From the NCBI GenBank assembly GCA_013396915.1, contig VWZL01000013.1:1-64000 (forward strand): a stretch of 64,000 nt of DNA, read 5' to 3'. This stretch comes from Stercorarius parasiticus. Its lineage: Eukaryota > Chordata > Aves > Charadriiformes > Stercorariidae. A program made the position numbers and the translations under genes. This document shows positions 49,998 through 62,984 of this stretch, in pieces. The notes under the pieces are model-generated. The model did not search any database. It was not told the DNA's origin and saw only the letters and a program-made list of their open reading frames with translations. How positions within the stretch are numbered: position 1 is the stretch's first letter; each line of letters starts with the position of its first letter.

Positions 49998-50940
49998 AAG
50001 GGACCTTGAGAGTCTGTTAGCTCATCTTTCCTCCTTCAGCCAGGATTGATTTGTGTCTATATAATTCTTGATTCCTAATTATCCAACATTTTCTAAAAAG
50101 CTCTGATTGTAGAGACCCCACAGTCTTCTCAGCTGTCCTCTTCCAGTGCCTTGCTATGCCCATCAGTATGAAGTTTCTTCCAGCCTGTTCTTTTCTGGAT
50201 TCCCAGTGATGACTGTTTCTTCATGTACAGTGCCCAAACCTGGACATGGTGCTCCAACCAAAGTCACCAAAACTCTTGATAGATTGCAATTTACAGTTCT
50301 TGTGACTTGCAAGATACACCCTTACTTAGACTTGCTAGTAGGATTTTTATCTTTTCTATATAACATGACTTTTTTCACTCAACTGCTCCTTGACCTCAGA
50401 TGATGGTGCCATCCACCTCCCTGTTTCTCTTCCTGTATTTATGCTGTTGTTTATTCTCGGTAGAGTATAGCACACTGAACTTGAGCTGCAGTCTCATTTT
50501 TTCCAGCTTTTCACTGGCATTTTGAATCCTAATCCTGTTGGCTGACACATCTGCAGTCCCTCCTAGTTCTGCGTGATCCTGCAGATTTAATAGGCACATT
50601 CTCGCCTGGATATCCAAATTGTTACCAAAATGCCAAACAGAACCAAATAACTGAAACAGCCACTGAAAGTCACTTCAAATGTTTTCAGTGTCAAGAAGGA
50701 AACTTTCATAGCTGCGCCCTGGGAATCTTTATGCAACAACATTCATATGGATCATGTTCTCTCATTTACTTATGGGACTGTCACGAGAGACTGCAAAAGG
50801 CTTTCTGTAAGTCAAGATAGAAGGATACCAGTTATTTCTTCCTTATCCACAATGCCTGTTACACTGTTGCAGGAGAAAGTTAAAAGAACATAACTATAAT
50901 GATCCTCAAATTGTTTTTGACTTGTTCTGGTGTGTGAAGC
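49998..50940 (-). mobile_element. Ancient CR1/L3-type LINE, 3' part, about 0.94 kb
   Basis: In reverse complement this follows an old CR1/L3 element. On the plus strand the order is gggaccttgagag...caggattgatttgtgtctatataattc, gattgtagagaccccacagtctt, cttccagtgccttgctatgcc, agtatgaagtttcttcc, cagtgcccaaacctggacatggtgctcc, gcagatttaataggcacattctcg, and tcaagatagaagg...ttatccacaatgcctgttacactgttg. The 3' end is at 49998, right after an A-run. It is very diverged and non-coding now. Confidence 0.75.
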
Positions 50941-53900
50941 TTAATATAATATTTGAAGCAGCTCAGTAAGAAGGTGAAAATGCTTTTGCAGAAATCAGCA
51001 ACAACAGGTTTCAAGAAAAAAAGAAAAAAATGGACAATTTGTTGTTGATTATTCTTTCTTAAAATCCTGCATGATACGCAGTGAAAACTGTGGCATTACC
51101 AATTGCTTGAGTTAATTTTTCTGTGGCCTTGAATGGTTGAGTTGAGGACAACCTTCATTTTGACTGTGGACACCAGGCATGGCAAGCTGACTCACTGGCA
51201 GAAGTGGTATGATGATGCTTGCAGAACTGGTTGTTGCCTCTAATGGAGGAAGGCAGACTGTCTTCCTCCAAAATACAGCATCAGAGGCCTTTCCTCTTCA
51301 GCTCAGGTATGTACCTCCCCTCAGCCTGTCTTTACATGGATAGGTCCAGCAGTGGGTTTTTTTTTTCCAGAAGATTTGGGGTTTTTTTGAGGATGTGGTC
51401 CTGCTTTTAGAAATCTTCCTCCCTTTCTGATTAATGTCTTCTGCGCTCTTGTATAGCATAGCACTGTCCTTGGATTCAGGCAGCTACCATGGCAGAAGAG
51501 TGGAGGAGAGGACAATGCATTGATTTTTTTCCAGGCCAGATCAAGATATTTAAATAAGGTTTCAGCTTTTGCTTTACTGTCTCCATGTGAGAAGTTCCTT
51601 CAGTGGGCATTGCTTGGGGTTCAGTTGCTCATGTGCTCTCTTTGAGTGTGGTAGGCCTTCCAGGAGTGCTTTGCTCTGCCAGTTTTCCATGAAACTAAAG
51701 TCCCCATCTTGTTCTCTCCATTGGTAAAAAGTTTCTGCCAGTAAGAAAGGGAGACACCCTTGTTCTTATTTTCCCTGCCCTTTCCATGCAGTGGCAGTCA
51801 AACCTATGCATCTATTAAGAGGCAGTCCTAGCACATACATCGAGTTCTGAAGATGGCAAAGCCACCACCAGGAAGAACTTGCCCACAGCTGTGTTCCCAG
51901 ATAGCCTGGAGTGCTGGTGAAAAAGACATCCAGGCTGGTACCACAGGGAGTCTGATGAACTTGCTGGAGGAGAAGGAAGCCAGGCTTCCTTCATGGTGCA
52001 AAATTGCTGTTCCCTTGTGTGACTCAGATAACTCTCTCTTGGAAAAGGCTGGCGTACTCAGACAATGTGGGTGACAGTCCTGCCCTCTGTGCAAGAATTT
52101 GTTATTTGGGAAAATGGAATTAGGGATTTTTTCTAGCCATTTGAAAATGCCAGAAGTTCTTCAAACTCTTTGAGCTCCTGTGTCTCACTTTCTTGGAAAT
52201 GACTTTGTATTTCTTAATAAATAGGATACTGAATTTTAAGATGTTGGTTATGAGGTCTTACATGGGATTAAGAGTGTCTTATGTTTTTACAGAAACCCTT
52301 AAATCAAAATTTATGGTTGAACAGCCTAAACCTGTGGCAGCCCAATGTGTTTTGTTTCCCTTTTTTCTAGTCTCAGTCTAGATTCAATGTGATCCCATAC
52401 ATTCATCATATTTCTAGGTTTCCAAAAAAGATATAGTTAATTTCCATGTTTTTTTGGGAATATAATGTCCAGTGTTTGAAAAGACTACACATTTATATGC
52501 TTTCTTTGCATTTTAGATTGAAAAGAACATTTCATCCCTCTGTGGGTTAGTGATTTGCTAATACTCAGTTATGTTTAGGGGATTCTATGAAGTGTTCAGC
52601 ACATGATGGCTCCAACTGGCTAAACCCAGGGGTATTTTCAAAGCTGGGTAGTCTTGAAAGTGGCATCACAGGTTGAAAATCTTTCTTGAGTTGAAGATTA
52701 TGAAATCCTTGTGAGGGGAAGGATTTGAAACCAAATAACTCTCTAAGTTTGGCCTGAGATCTAAAAGCCAGCTCTTCCTCTGTGGAAGCAATCTGAGAAC
52801 ATAACAGAAATTAGATCCTCATTCAACTGATCGCAAAAACACTAAAGAGAATATGGAAGAAACGCACTGGGCTGCCTGTCCAAACTCTTCTGTGTGTATT
52901 TTCCTGGAATGCTTCTGTAAATGTCAGTGTAAGTGATGATCCTAAATTTCTACTACTATAAAAGTTTCCTCCTTCTCTATGAGAATCAGAACTCAGGTGG
53001 TCCCTAAGCAGATTAATGACATTGCAGTAACACATATACCAAGAGCCTTGTTTGGGTTCCTGATAGCCTTGTAGAGCACTGGGAGCTGGAACAGGATTTC
53101 CAAAGAAGACGTGAAGGATGTGTGCTTTAGGACCTTTTCTGAGTTATAGATACATGTTACACAGGCCTTTATAAGAAATTTACTGATCTGCACTCTTCGG
53201 AAAATGTTATGGGTAGGGCGAAAGCTTCATATGGGGACAGAGTATAGAGGCAGATGATCAGTTTCTGCATCATGTTGCTATGCGTAATTTCATTTAGCAT
53301 CATTGCATTTTGGCCCCCGTATTTGTAGTGTTAGGAAAATATTAAGAGGAAATACAAGAATGAGAAACTTGTAAACTAAAGGGCAGCAATGGTTGAACAC
53401 CTATGCACTACAAAACTGCTGGCTGATGGAAGAGACTGAGCTGTGGTCCACCCTGCCATGTGGTGTACAGATGTACGAGGCTGTCCCACCACCCTTCCCC
53501 CAGGGCTGGGGTGGGATGCAAAAACGTCCATGCTTACCCCACTGCACCTTGTCCCATTCTGAGAGCATGGGGGGCTCTATGGATGATTTCATGGTCCATG
53601 GCCTTGTCATCCCCTTGGCAGGCAGGGGCTGGTGATGGTCTTCATGAGGATGGGCTGTTCTAGCTCCTGCACTTCTAAAACTGGAGGCCATGTCTTGCCC
53701 AGCATGTTGGTTTTCTCACTCATCTGCTTCGCACCTTTGTGGCATAAATGAAGCTGCAGAATACCCATCACGTTGTGTAATGTGGCCCAGGCTATGGAAA
53801 CAGAAGTCATAGCACAAGGGAAAACGGCAGATGGGTGTGCTTTGGGTAAATGAAGACCCATCTATGCTTAAAAAGGATTAAATACATTTTCTCTTATCAC

Positions 53901-55319
53901 AGCTCTATTGGTCTATGGCTGTATTTAATCCATATATTGGTTCTATCTAGTTAGAACAACTTATCTGACTACTTTTTTGTATTATAAAGTTATCTCATCA
54001 GGTGTTAGGTGAAACCAAATGTTAGAGCCCATGCCGTGGTTAAAGATCAGTGCCAGCAAATGGAGAACTAGGGCAAGGAGGCAGGTTGGGCATCCCTACA
54101 GAAACATGCAAGACCAGAACTTTCTGCGCAGCTTTCTGTGCTTCTGCCTCCCTCCCCAGCTGTGCCACAGGGTCAATCTGTGCAATGTGGAGCTGCTGGT
54201 GGGGAAGGACGGTGTTGTGATGCACCAGTGTGATATTAATAGCAGGAAAAGGGAGGTGAGGTCAGAGATGAGGAGGAAGACATACAATCATCCTCTTCCG
54301 TACCAGTCTGTCTGTTCCCTTGCAATGGGTGTAAACTGGCACACTGCTGTGAACCTGCTGTTAAACTGTCTGGGTTTGCCCTCTGTGCCTTCCCAAGGTA
54401 TTGGGAAGTTACTTATGCTGTTTCTGCCAGTGAGCTGGCATATTTGTTCTGGTAAAAGCTTCTTTAAAAAAAATATAATTAGAATACATAAAACACTGAT
54501 ACATTTTAATCCCAAAGGAATGAATTTAAAAACAATGTTATTGTGTTAGAGCGAAGTACTTTGGTTAGACTGGTATACTCAGTTCTTCAAAGAGAGTCAC
54601 TCTGAGTACGGCTTTGTTTGCAGGAAGGCTGGTGTTCTGCCATGGTCTTGGGTACAGGGAGGCTCTGTCACAAGCATAAAATGATTTATCTGTTTCTATA
54701 ATCCTTCTTCCTCATTCAGCTGTTGAGGTCATTGCGGATGGATGACAGCGCTATGGCCCTCAACAGAAAGAAATAGTTTTGAGAGAGGGTAACCAAAAAT
54801 AGACAAAAGGGGAGAATAATAGAAAATGTAAGTAAGTATAGGGTATAACGCGATGCAACTTTTTATCCAGGTTTAATTTCCCACTGACATTAAACCATCT
54901 ATTTATTTTGCTTTCTGCTATACCTATTTTTTTGAAGCAGGCAAAATGTTCAGAAGTAGTTGAAATGAAGAAGTTTGGAAAGCTCAAAAACTGGAAAACA
55001 AGCTTGCTTTCCCATGTCCACACGGCTGCTTAGAAAGCAGAGGCAGCTGGACAGAGGGAGAGACAGTTTGTGAAACACAGAAACTAAGAAAGTAAGACTT
55101 GCTTTTGGAGGAGTAGAAACCAGTTTCCCCCATGGACTTCAGAGCTGCAAACACCAAGCATGTTTCTTTTTGGTGTGATTCACTGCATCTTCTTTCAACG
55201 TGCTCCATGAACTGGTCAAGAATTGGCAAGTGATAAAATGTTACTCAGTGGTTTATCAGAGGCACTGCCAAAATGTGTGACTGTTAATGCAAGGCAACCT
55301 GTGAGATAATTAACTAAGT

Positions 55320-56290
55320 GGCTGTCTGTGCTGCTTGGGGAGGGCTCGAGCATTTCTTCCTTATCAACTTCGACTTTTCACAATAAGCTGCCGGTGTTGT
55401 CCTTGCTGAAGCCTCGCTCGAGCTGCGACGGCAGCGATCCACAGGATGATCTCTGCCTTTTTCCAGACGCTTTATTAGAATTATCTGGGACAAGGAAACC
55501 GCCTGAGCACCGGCTGTCACTGCTGCTGCCCTGCTGGCCTCGCTAGATGCTGATCTGTACCACGGCAACAGTAATGCTGTCTCTATTGCTTTCAACCTTT
55601 TCATATTCTTGCTGTGCTTTCTTTTTATTTTCTGACACATGCTGTCACTTAGTAATAATAAAGCTGTCAATGGTATCAACAACTGATCTTTTAATATGGG
55701 ATCAAGAAGGCTGACAATAGCAAAGGGGATGCCAGATTTCTAGTGGCATGTTAATTTATTCGAAGTACTCTGAAAATTATTTCCATTTCTATTATATGCA
55801 GATGATGCCCAGCAAAGCCAGTGCTGGCTAGGTGGGATGCAGGCTGCAGAAGGATTCAGCATGCAGGAATTCTGTTAAGTAAATGATTTAGCTACAAGCC
55901 AAGCTAATAGCTAAAAGCTGCTTGCTAAATATCCTGAGGCAGAGCCTGTAGGAATAAGTTGGAATGACTATTTATTTGAATAGGCTAAGAATCAAATTTT
56001 CAATTCCCGATCTGTATTCCTAGGTGGTCTCGGCAAATAGATAAACTGTTTCAGAAGAGCTCGGCTCAGCAGCAGGCTTTCATGGGAAGACTCATTTCCA
56101 GAGGATCCGGGGTGATGCTTTGTGCTGAAGCATACAACACTGCTTGTTTTAAAGAATATTTTTCAGATCTGGGTTCGATGGCGAGTGGAACTCCAAGGTA
56201 ATTTATCGAGGTGCAGAGTCAGAAACCAGTTTTTACATGGACTCTCCCAGGACTTAAAAAATGGTCCTGTGCTCTAGTACAAGCAGATCT
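55320..56290. promoter_or_regulatory. Local CpG cluster, candidate enhancer or exon region
   Basis: At 55340-55560 there are about a dozen CpGs (gctcgag, ctcgctcgagctgcgacggcagcg, agacgc, accgcc, caccgg, ctcgct) where the flanks have almost none. CpGs continue sparsely to 56.2 kb. A possible short exon sits at 56167-56197. No frame is convincing over the whole block, so a regulatory element is the more likely reading. Confidence 0.3.
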
Positions 56291-58094
56291 GTTGGTAAAC
56301 ATTCTGCAGGGAACAGTTCACTGGAGAGAATTACTTTGCTTCAGTAAGTTAGAATTGTAGCTCTACACTTCTTTTTTTTTTTAAAGTTAACAGTGACTTT
56401 AGGTCTATCTTTTGTGCTCAGTACACACACATGGTACCTAGTTTACAGAGGGTAGGAGATCCTCGCTTTTCAAATGGAAGGCATCTTTAAGAGGCCTTAA
56501 AATTAGATATCTCCAAAATGAGGCATTCAAATCCACTAGTCACTTAAACTATATAGAAAAGCATGCTTATGAGATGCCACACAATTTGAAAACATTTTTT
56601 ATATGATTGGAAGATTAACAGGGGATTTTTCCTGAGACTGGATTGCAATCATTAGAAATAAAAAGTAGTTATCTGTAATTTGATATTTTAACATCCCTTT
56701 GCTGAGTTTTCTTTGTCACCCAGGAGGGCAAATGCAGTGGACAGCAGTGGCTTTCAGCAGAAGTGAAAGGTGAAACTCAGATTACATTTTTAAATATAGT
56801 AAATTTTGTTTATTTCTGTAAAAGTTTTTGGAGCCAAGCGGGTACGAGGACAAGAATAATATGGAAAATCAGGCCATCTACAAGCAAATTAATTGGATGA
56901 ATTAAAAAAATATGCTTAGAATCTTTATGCTTCAATGCATAAGCCAGTCACAGGGCGTAGGAAGACTATTTCATCATTCCATTTCCTCTGAAGCATCAGG
57001 TAATTAATTAAATTGGACTGGTTTGTTCCACTGCGTTGATCTCTATGTTCATGTGACAGATAAAGATTGTACATAGCAAATCACACATTTAAAAATCAAC
57101 TTGACGATTTAAAAAAAAAATTTCCCCCTTTTAGTCTCTTCTACCCTCTTGTGACTTTCTGAACATCATTTTAAACAATGCCAAGCACTTCCCAGGATTT
57201 TCTCTGTGACCCAGCCCTTCCAAGGTACTTTTCGGTGTCCTGACTGAAGTCAGCCACAGGATGTGCCGTGTCTCAGGAGCGCGGCTGGAAATCAGGGATT
57301 GCAGCGGCACTGGTGAATCTGGCTTCTGCTGTGCTCATCCTGACCTTTCTGTGTGCTATACCCTAAGAAGGCAGAATGGCTGTTTGTTTCTGATTCCTCT
57401 CAGTGCCTTTTGACATTCAGAGGACCATGGGGAGGGTAAGCAGCGTCAGGGCTCAGGCTGTGCTGTCTGACCCTGTACATTTCTCAGCACACTTTTCCCA
57501 TCTACCCACCGTACCGCTACGCATGTCCTAACTCTTATCCTACCAAATCCTGGCTGATGTCTTTTTGCATGCCTGCTGGCAGGGACGTGGTTATTTTTGT
57601 TCTGTTTACAACAGTGAACAATTCTGCCTTTGATCATGTTGTTTTTTGAAGTTATTCACACTTAGTTTCTCTTTTAACTTCAGGTATTCCTTGGACTGAA
57701 AGCTGAGTTAAATCATTAGTATGAGGATAAGATGAAGATCCATCCATCCTTGTATCTTCTTCTACCAGAGGAAATGCTCCAGCTGGTAATGCACCTTCTC
57801 CGAGCATAGAAGTTCAGTTTGAGAGAGTACTGAATTGCTCCTGGTCTGACAAACCCTTTATTTCACAAATCCTTTAACTTCTGACAGGTGGTATTGCAAG
57901 CTGACAGCTTCTTCTCTGCACCCTTTCTGATTCTCATGTCAAAAACTCACTATATGCAATCCATGGGACTGTATCAATGGTTTTTTCTATGCAAAAGAGA
58001 GTTACAGAGGAATTGAAAAAAAACCAAAGCACCAAACGGCCAGCTTTTCAAAGGTGATTGACAAGTATATAATCTAAGTCTTCCTAAAAGGTCA

Positions 58095-58125
58095 TGAAGG
58101 TCTAGGACCTCTGAAGGTCTAGGAC
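58095..58125 (+). repeat. 14-bp direct repeat, period 17
   Basis: tgaaggtctaggac at 58095-58108 and again at 58112-58125, separated by three bases. Confidence 0.7.
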
Positions 58126-60063
58126 TTTGGCATTTGACTGATCCTTCTGAAAACAGTGTGTATCACAACTATAAGGGAACACGGCCTGACAGGTCTTTTG
58201 CTACTAGCAATATTTTTTGCTCAATGGTTAGCAATATTTTTGTTTTTAGAACTGATGGATGGCAGTGCCTGAGGAAGAACAAGTCCTCTGAACAAACATG
58301 AAAATCTCTGAAGTCCCATAGTCAAATAGTCATGGAAGGCAATAATATTGACCAGTTAAATGAAGTGTGAAATGCTTTTAATTGTTAGATATTGCAAACT
58401 TAATGCCAGTACTGTGTAGTTCAAAGCACATGTATTAAAATCTACTAAATTCAGCAGTAACTCTCAAAACCATAGTATGACAGACAGGAATTTATCATGA
58501 AGTTGTGGTGACACGTTTGGGTTCTCCTGATGATATCCAGAGACTAGGACAAGCCAAGCCTTTCAGAAGAGGTGGAGAGGAGCAGACAGAGGTGGGGCTT
58601 CTGGGAATTGATATTTAATTTGTTTCTTCAAGATGAGACTTCCATGCCACATATGAGCAAAGTGCTATTAAAAAAAAAGTAAACTCTAATTACAGTAACT
58701 TATTAAACTTTAATGAAAAATTATGCTTTATTTAACTGCTCCTATGAAGTTTGTACTGCATTCATTCAAGGTAATTTTCCTATAGTTTCCTTGATCTGGG
58801 AAAAGATCGCTCCCAAATTGCAAGATAGTTAATCTGAAAGAGAAGTGATCAAAGCATTCCTTTTAATTGCTTTAAATGAACATGAGAAAACAATGAAGTC
58901 TGTTCCACCTCTTCCTTCTTCTTTGAATTTCTCATTTTAAGGATTTTTGTACACTGTTTTCCAGCTAATACGTGCCTGCAAATCCAGTTCATAATTATAT
59001 AAATTGCTAGCAATCATTAGGAGGAGAATACACCTCTGTATTGCACACACATTGTTGGATTCATCTCAGCTATTATCTAGCCATCTGAACAGTATGATCT
59101 GGTTTAAGCTAGTCATCAAAGCCTTCTCATTCTCTTCTGGAGAGGGGTGAGCACGTCCAAGGAGTAAATCATCCCATTGGAAGTCAGATCTTTGATTTTA
59201 CCTATTCTCATTTTTTTCTTTAGTTTTCCACAAAAGGTAATGGCACTTCAGCAGATGTACCAGGTGGGTTGAGTCTGGAGAGCTCCCACTTTAAAACGCA
59301 GGAGGCTGTGGACCTCAATTTCCTGGGATCCTAAATCAGAGTCTGCCTTTGGAAGAGGACAGATGAACTGTTGGGAACATAAACAGATTTCTATCTGGTT
59401 TCCATTGGAACAGAACTGAAATCCAGCCATCTTTGGGGATGTTTTAATTTCAACAGACCAACAAAATCTGAAGAAAATTGTTCCACCAGGACTTTTTTTA
59501 TGTGTAGCTTTAAAGACATGAATGGACTGGAATTTGGGAGATTTAGATTCAGTTTCCAGCTTTGTGGCTGTAAGACTGGATGAATAACGTCGCCTCTGTG
59601 TTTTGTTAATCCTTCTTTATCTGTGTTGTCCTCTCTTGGTGATCTCCTCCACTGTCCTCACATGACGTACCATCACAGTAAAACCAGTAAAAATATGCAT
59701 TTATTAAGCCAGTCTGCTGCTACATTGTATTATTTGTTATGCAGGGTGATAAATACTTCTCCATTTCACACTTAATCAAGTATTCATTTAAAATGAACTT
59801 CAGTGTAATTCAATACATTATTTCTTCATTAAAGAAAAGCTATCCTTTTTATCCTATCACCATTGCTGTTGTCTGAATTGTTAGACTAAACTGGCTTTTC
59901 CTACAGTAACACGTGCATTTGCATGAGCAACATTACAATACCTAGTGGTCATTATGCATCCTCTATAGATTGAAAATGTAGTCAAACCCTAAAGCACAGT
60001 AGGTGCCAGTGAGGTAAGTGCAACTATATCTATCTATTAGCAGTAGTCAAAGAATTAACTTGG

Positions 60064-60212
60064 TGGCCAGCTGGATGGAAAGCAGGTTGGCAGAGAACCT
60101 GACTGGACATGAACCTGAGCAACCTGCTGTAGGTGACCCTGCTTTGAGCAGGGGCTTGGACTAGGTGATCTACAGAGGAACCTTCCAACCTCAGCTATTC
60201 TGTGATTATCGG
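60064..60212 (+). mobile_element. Internally deleted CR1 3' end
   Basis: The first 40 bases (ccagctggatggaaagcaggttggcagagaacctg) match a piece of CR1 ORF2. They join directly to the 3' UTR: ggacatgaacctgagcaacctgctgtaggtgaccctgctttgagcagggg, cttggactaggtgatct, ccttccaacctcagctattctgtgatt. So this is a short, internally deleted plus-strand copy. Confidence 0.82.
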
Positions 60213-62984
60213 GATCTCATCCACTATAAATAAAGTAGAAAAACGGTATATAAGCATTATTATATGGTTATTATGATCATCTCTGGGTGTTTTACCTAAA
60301 CCCAGGCATAAGAATCCTAAAGAATCTGCCCACCTTGGTTTTAGTGCAGCAATGGCTGTAACAGAATACTTTTCAGAAATGGAATACAGTTTTTGTCTGG
60401 AGGTTTTTCTCCAGGGTAAGGCTCAATAACAACCTAAAATGGACAGGCAGAAGAAATGAAGCCTAAGTATTTATTTGTAGTTAATATTGTCTGCTCCCAT
60501 CGAGCCTGTGAAGCAAATAAAAGCCCAATTAGAGATGTAATTCCCCTACTGCAGGAGAAGCCATTAAACATAACATCTAACTGTAAGAAATGATTCTAGT
60601 GCCTTGGAGATAATAATTACTATGAATTCTTTTTCTTGTATTTCACTTGCCTTGTACGTGATCACTTCGCTAAAATCACCTAATTCTCTCTTCTTACATA
60701 TGGGTTTCACTGCTCTCTACTTCTACTCCACCCTGGAATAATTCCACTACTAATGTGGATTCCCTTTTAATACCTCATATACAAAAGGAAAGATTGTCCC
60801 CCATTCTGAACATCAAGCAATACTCATGAAACTGTTATTTCCTTAAACTTCAAGAGAGATTTAATTTCTCTCCAGGAGGCAAAAAGCTGTGCTTTGTTCC
60901 ATATGTGCAGCTCTCACTGCAAGGACGGGGCTTTCAGTCACATAAAATTTAGCCCAAGGTGTATTCTGCCACCAGGAGATGACATGTCTTTTCATTTTCA
61001 CAGCAACATGTCGCCTGTTGCAAGATGAAATACTTCTGACAGCTTCATCTCTGCACCCTTCTTTCTCTGCATTTTTTTTGAATGAAGCAAGGATATATTT
61101 TGAATTCTGTTCAGCACTGGACTTAGCATTTCTTATATCCCATTTAGACTCTCAAATAAACTTAAAGAATGAACAGGTTTTGCACAGCTTTGGGCACAAG
61201 GGTAAATTTCATGCAGTCTGACTGTCCTCCAACTCGGCTTTGTCCCCGGATCATTCCTGTGCACAAGCAGAAGTGATTTCTCTTCATGCCTTTATAAGAA
61301 TCCTCCCTGTTAATATCATCATCATCGCCTGCCTCATAGATGAGGATGTGCCCTTTTGATACTGACTTTGTTCACACTCCTTTAATGCTCTGTTTATGTA
61401 AACATGTATCTGCATTTATATTTTATAACTTCAAAATTGCAAGACAGACCCATAGTTCTGTTGCAAAGTAAAGGAAGGTAAAACTAATATTGCTAGTAAT
61501 TGCTGTGGTCTGATCCAACGCATTTCCCTGTGAAAGTGTCTCTGTCCTCTCGGAGAGCCCTGTGGGCAGCAGGGACTCTGTGCAGATGCATGAAGCTGTC
61601 TGCTTCATCAAGCACCTGCTGCACCTTTGCTTGCTGGAACTAATGGCAATGCAGCAAACCTGGAGGTCAGCGTAGATAGACTATCAGTTACTTAAGCTTG
61701 CCTCACTGAAGACAGAACCAAAATTCATTTTGATATCAATGATTCTTCCCTTATCTCTGTGTTTCTGCCTTTGGACCCACATGGGCGGTTTGGATTTACC
61801 CCGGCAAATGCTCCAACATCCACAATATATAAATTAAAACCAGATGGGGCCATCCTCTAATCTGACCTTTTCATACCACAAGTCATAGGATTTTGCTGAC
61901 TTCATGTATGTCTGATCCAGAGCACCATTTTTGGAAAAGTGATAAATCCCAATTTTCAAATATGTGTAGAGGAGGACTCCACTATAACCCCCAGGGAGCC
62001 ATTCCTATGGTTAATTGCTTATGCATTTCACTTCAGCTTCCACCTATTGGTTCCTCATTACATGTGTTTTTTCAGCATAATGAAAAAAGTAGAAGGAACC
62101 GTCAAAGAACTCCATTATGACATTTCTGGAAGTATTGAAAATGATGATGAAATCTATCTAAAATGTCCTTTTTGGTAAATTGGGAGATTATGCTTTTATC
62201 AGTTTGGCAGCTTTTAGTCCACGTAATACATGCCATGTTGATATTGTGTGGTTATATTTTGTTTAAAATGTCATGCAGTCTTAAGTCAACTTGCTTACAT
62301 AAGACTGCTGTTATTATATCAACAATAGTCTTTTTATCATTCAAAAACATAATCCCGTGAAAAAAATTTCATTCAGCTGTTTCACCGAATCTGCTTTCTA
62401 TAAATCCACGTTGATATTAAAAGATTGCATTAACTGCTGTCATTCTATATTAACTGAGTATATGTCACACGCATTCTTTTTTTTCTACGGATCGAAGTCA
62501 AGCTAACAAGCTTGTAAGTTCACAGGTCATGCTAGCACAACACCGTTTCTCTGAATGTCAAGATCTTTTAAAACACCCTAGGCCTTTTAATGTCCACATT
62601 TCTTAAGGACTGAATCAAAAACCTCAGCATGAATGCTCCAGAAAACTCCTGGGCTGGCTCCTTCCAACTCTCGTGCACAGAGTTTATTTAGGCAGGTATG
62701 CTTAAATAAATGCTCAACTTTAATAACTGCTGATTGTCATTGCCACTTGTTGCTCTTGAAATAAAAGTATTTTGTCATCATTTGAGATCAATGCATTTTT
62801 TTTCCCCAGTGAAGAATGGAAACATTTATTGAATACTTTTGCCTACTTTTTGTAATTGCCCAAGACTAACATTTATATATGGTACGGGAATTTAATTATT
62901 TTTACAGTTTGTGTTATACCTGAGATACTTAAAACTCAGCATATTATTCATAAGCTCACATAATTGTCTTTGTGGCTTTGCTTT
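60213..62984. other. Non-coding stretch, nothing recognised
   Basis: No gene or named repeat. A TAAT/ATTA-rich block at 60470-60620 (agcccaattagagatgtaattcccc, gataataattactatgaatt) is a candidate regulatory element on motif density only. Confidence 0.5.

Larger units (their letters stand above)
50941..60063. other. Non-coding stretch with candidate regulatory blocks
   Basis: No supported exon. The longest open frame (54019-54549, plus) lacks any recognisable domain. There is a CpG-enriched zone at 55.3-56.3 kb and a TAATTA-rich block at 56.86-57.03 kb. A short direct repeat sits at 58095-58125. Confidence 0.5.

Noticed and set aside
54019..54549. 176-codon plus-strand open frame
   Set aside because: The longest methionine frame outside the LTR-like repeat, but it has no recognisable domain or splice context. 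A frame of this length is expected by chance in 64 kb read six ways.
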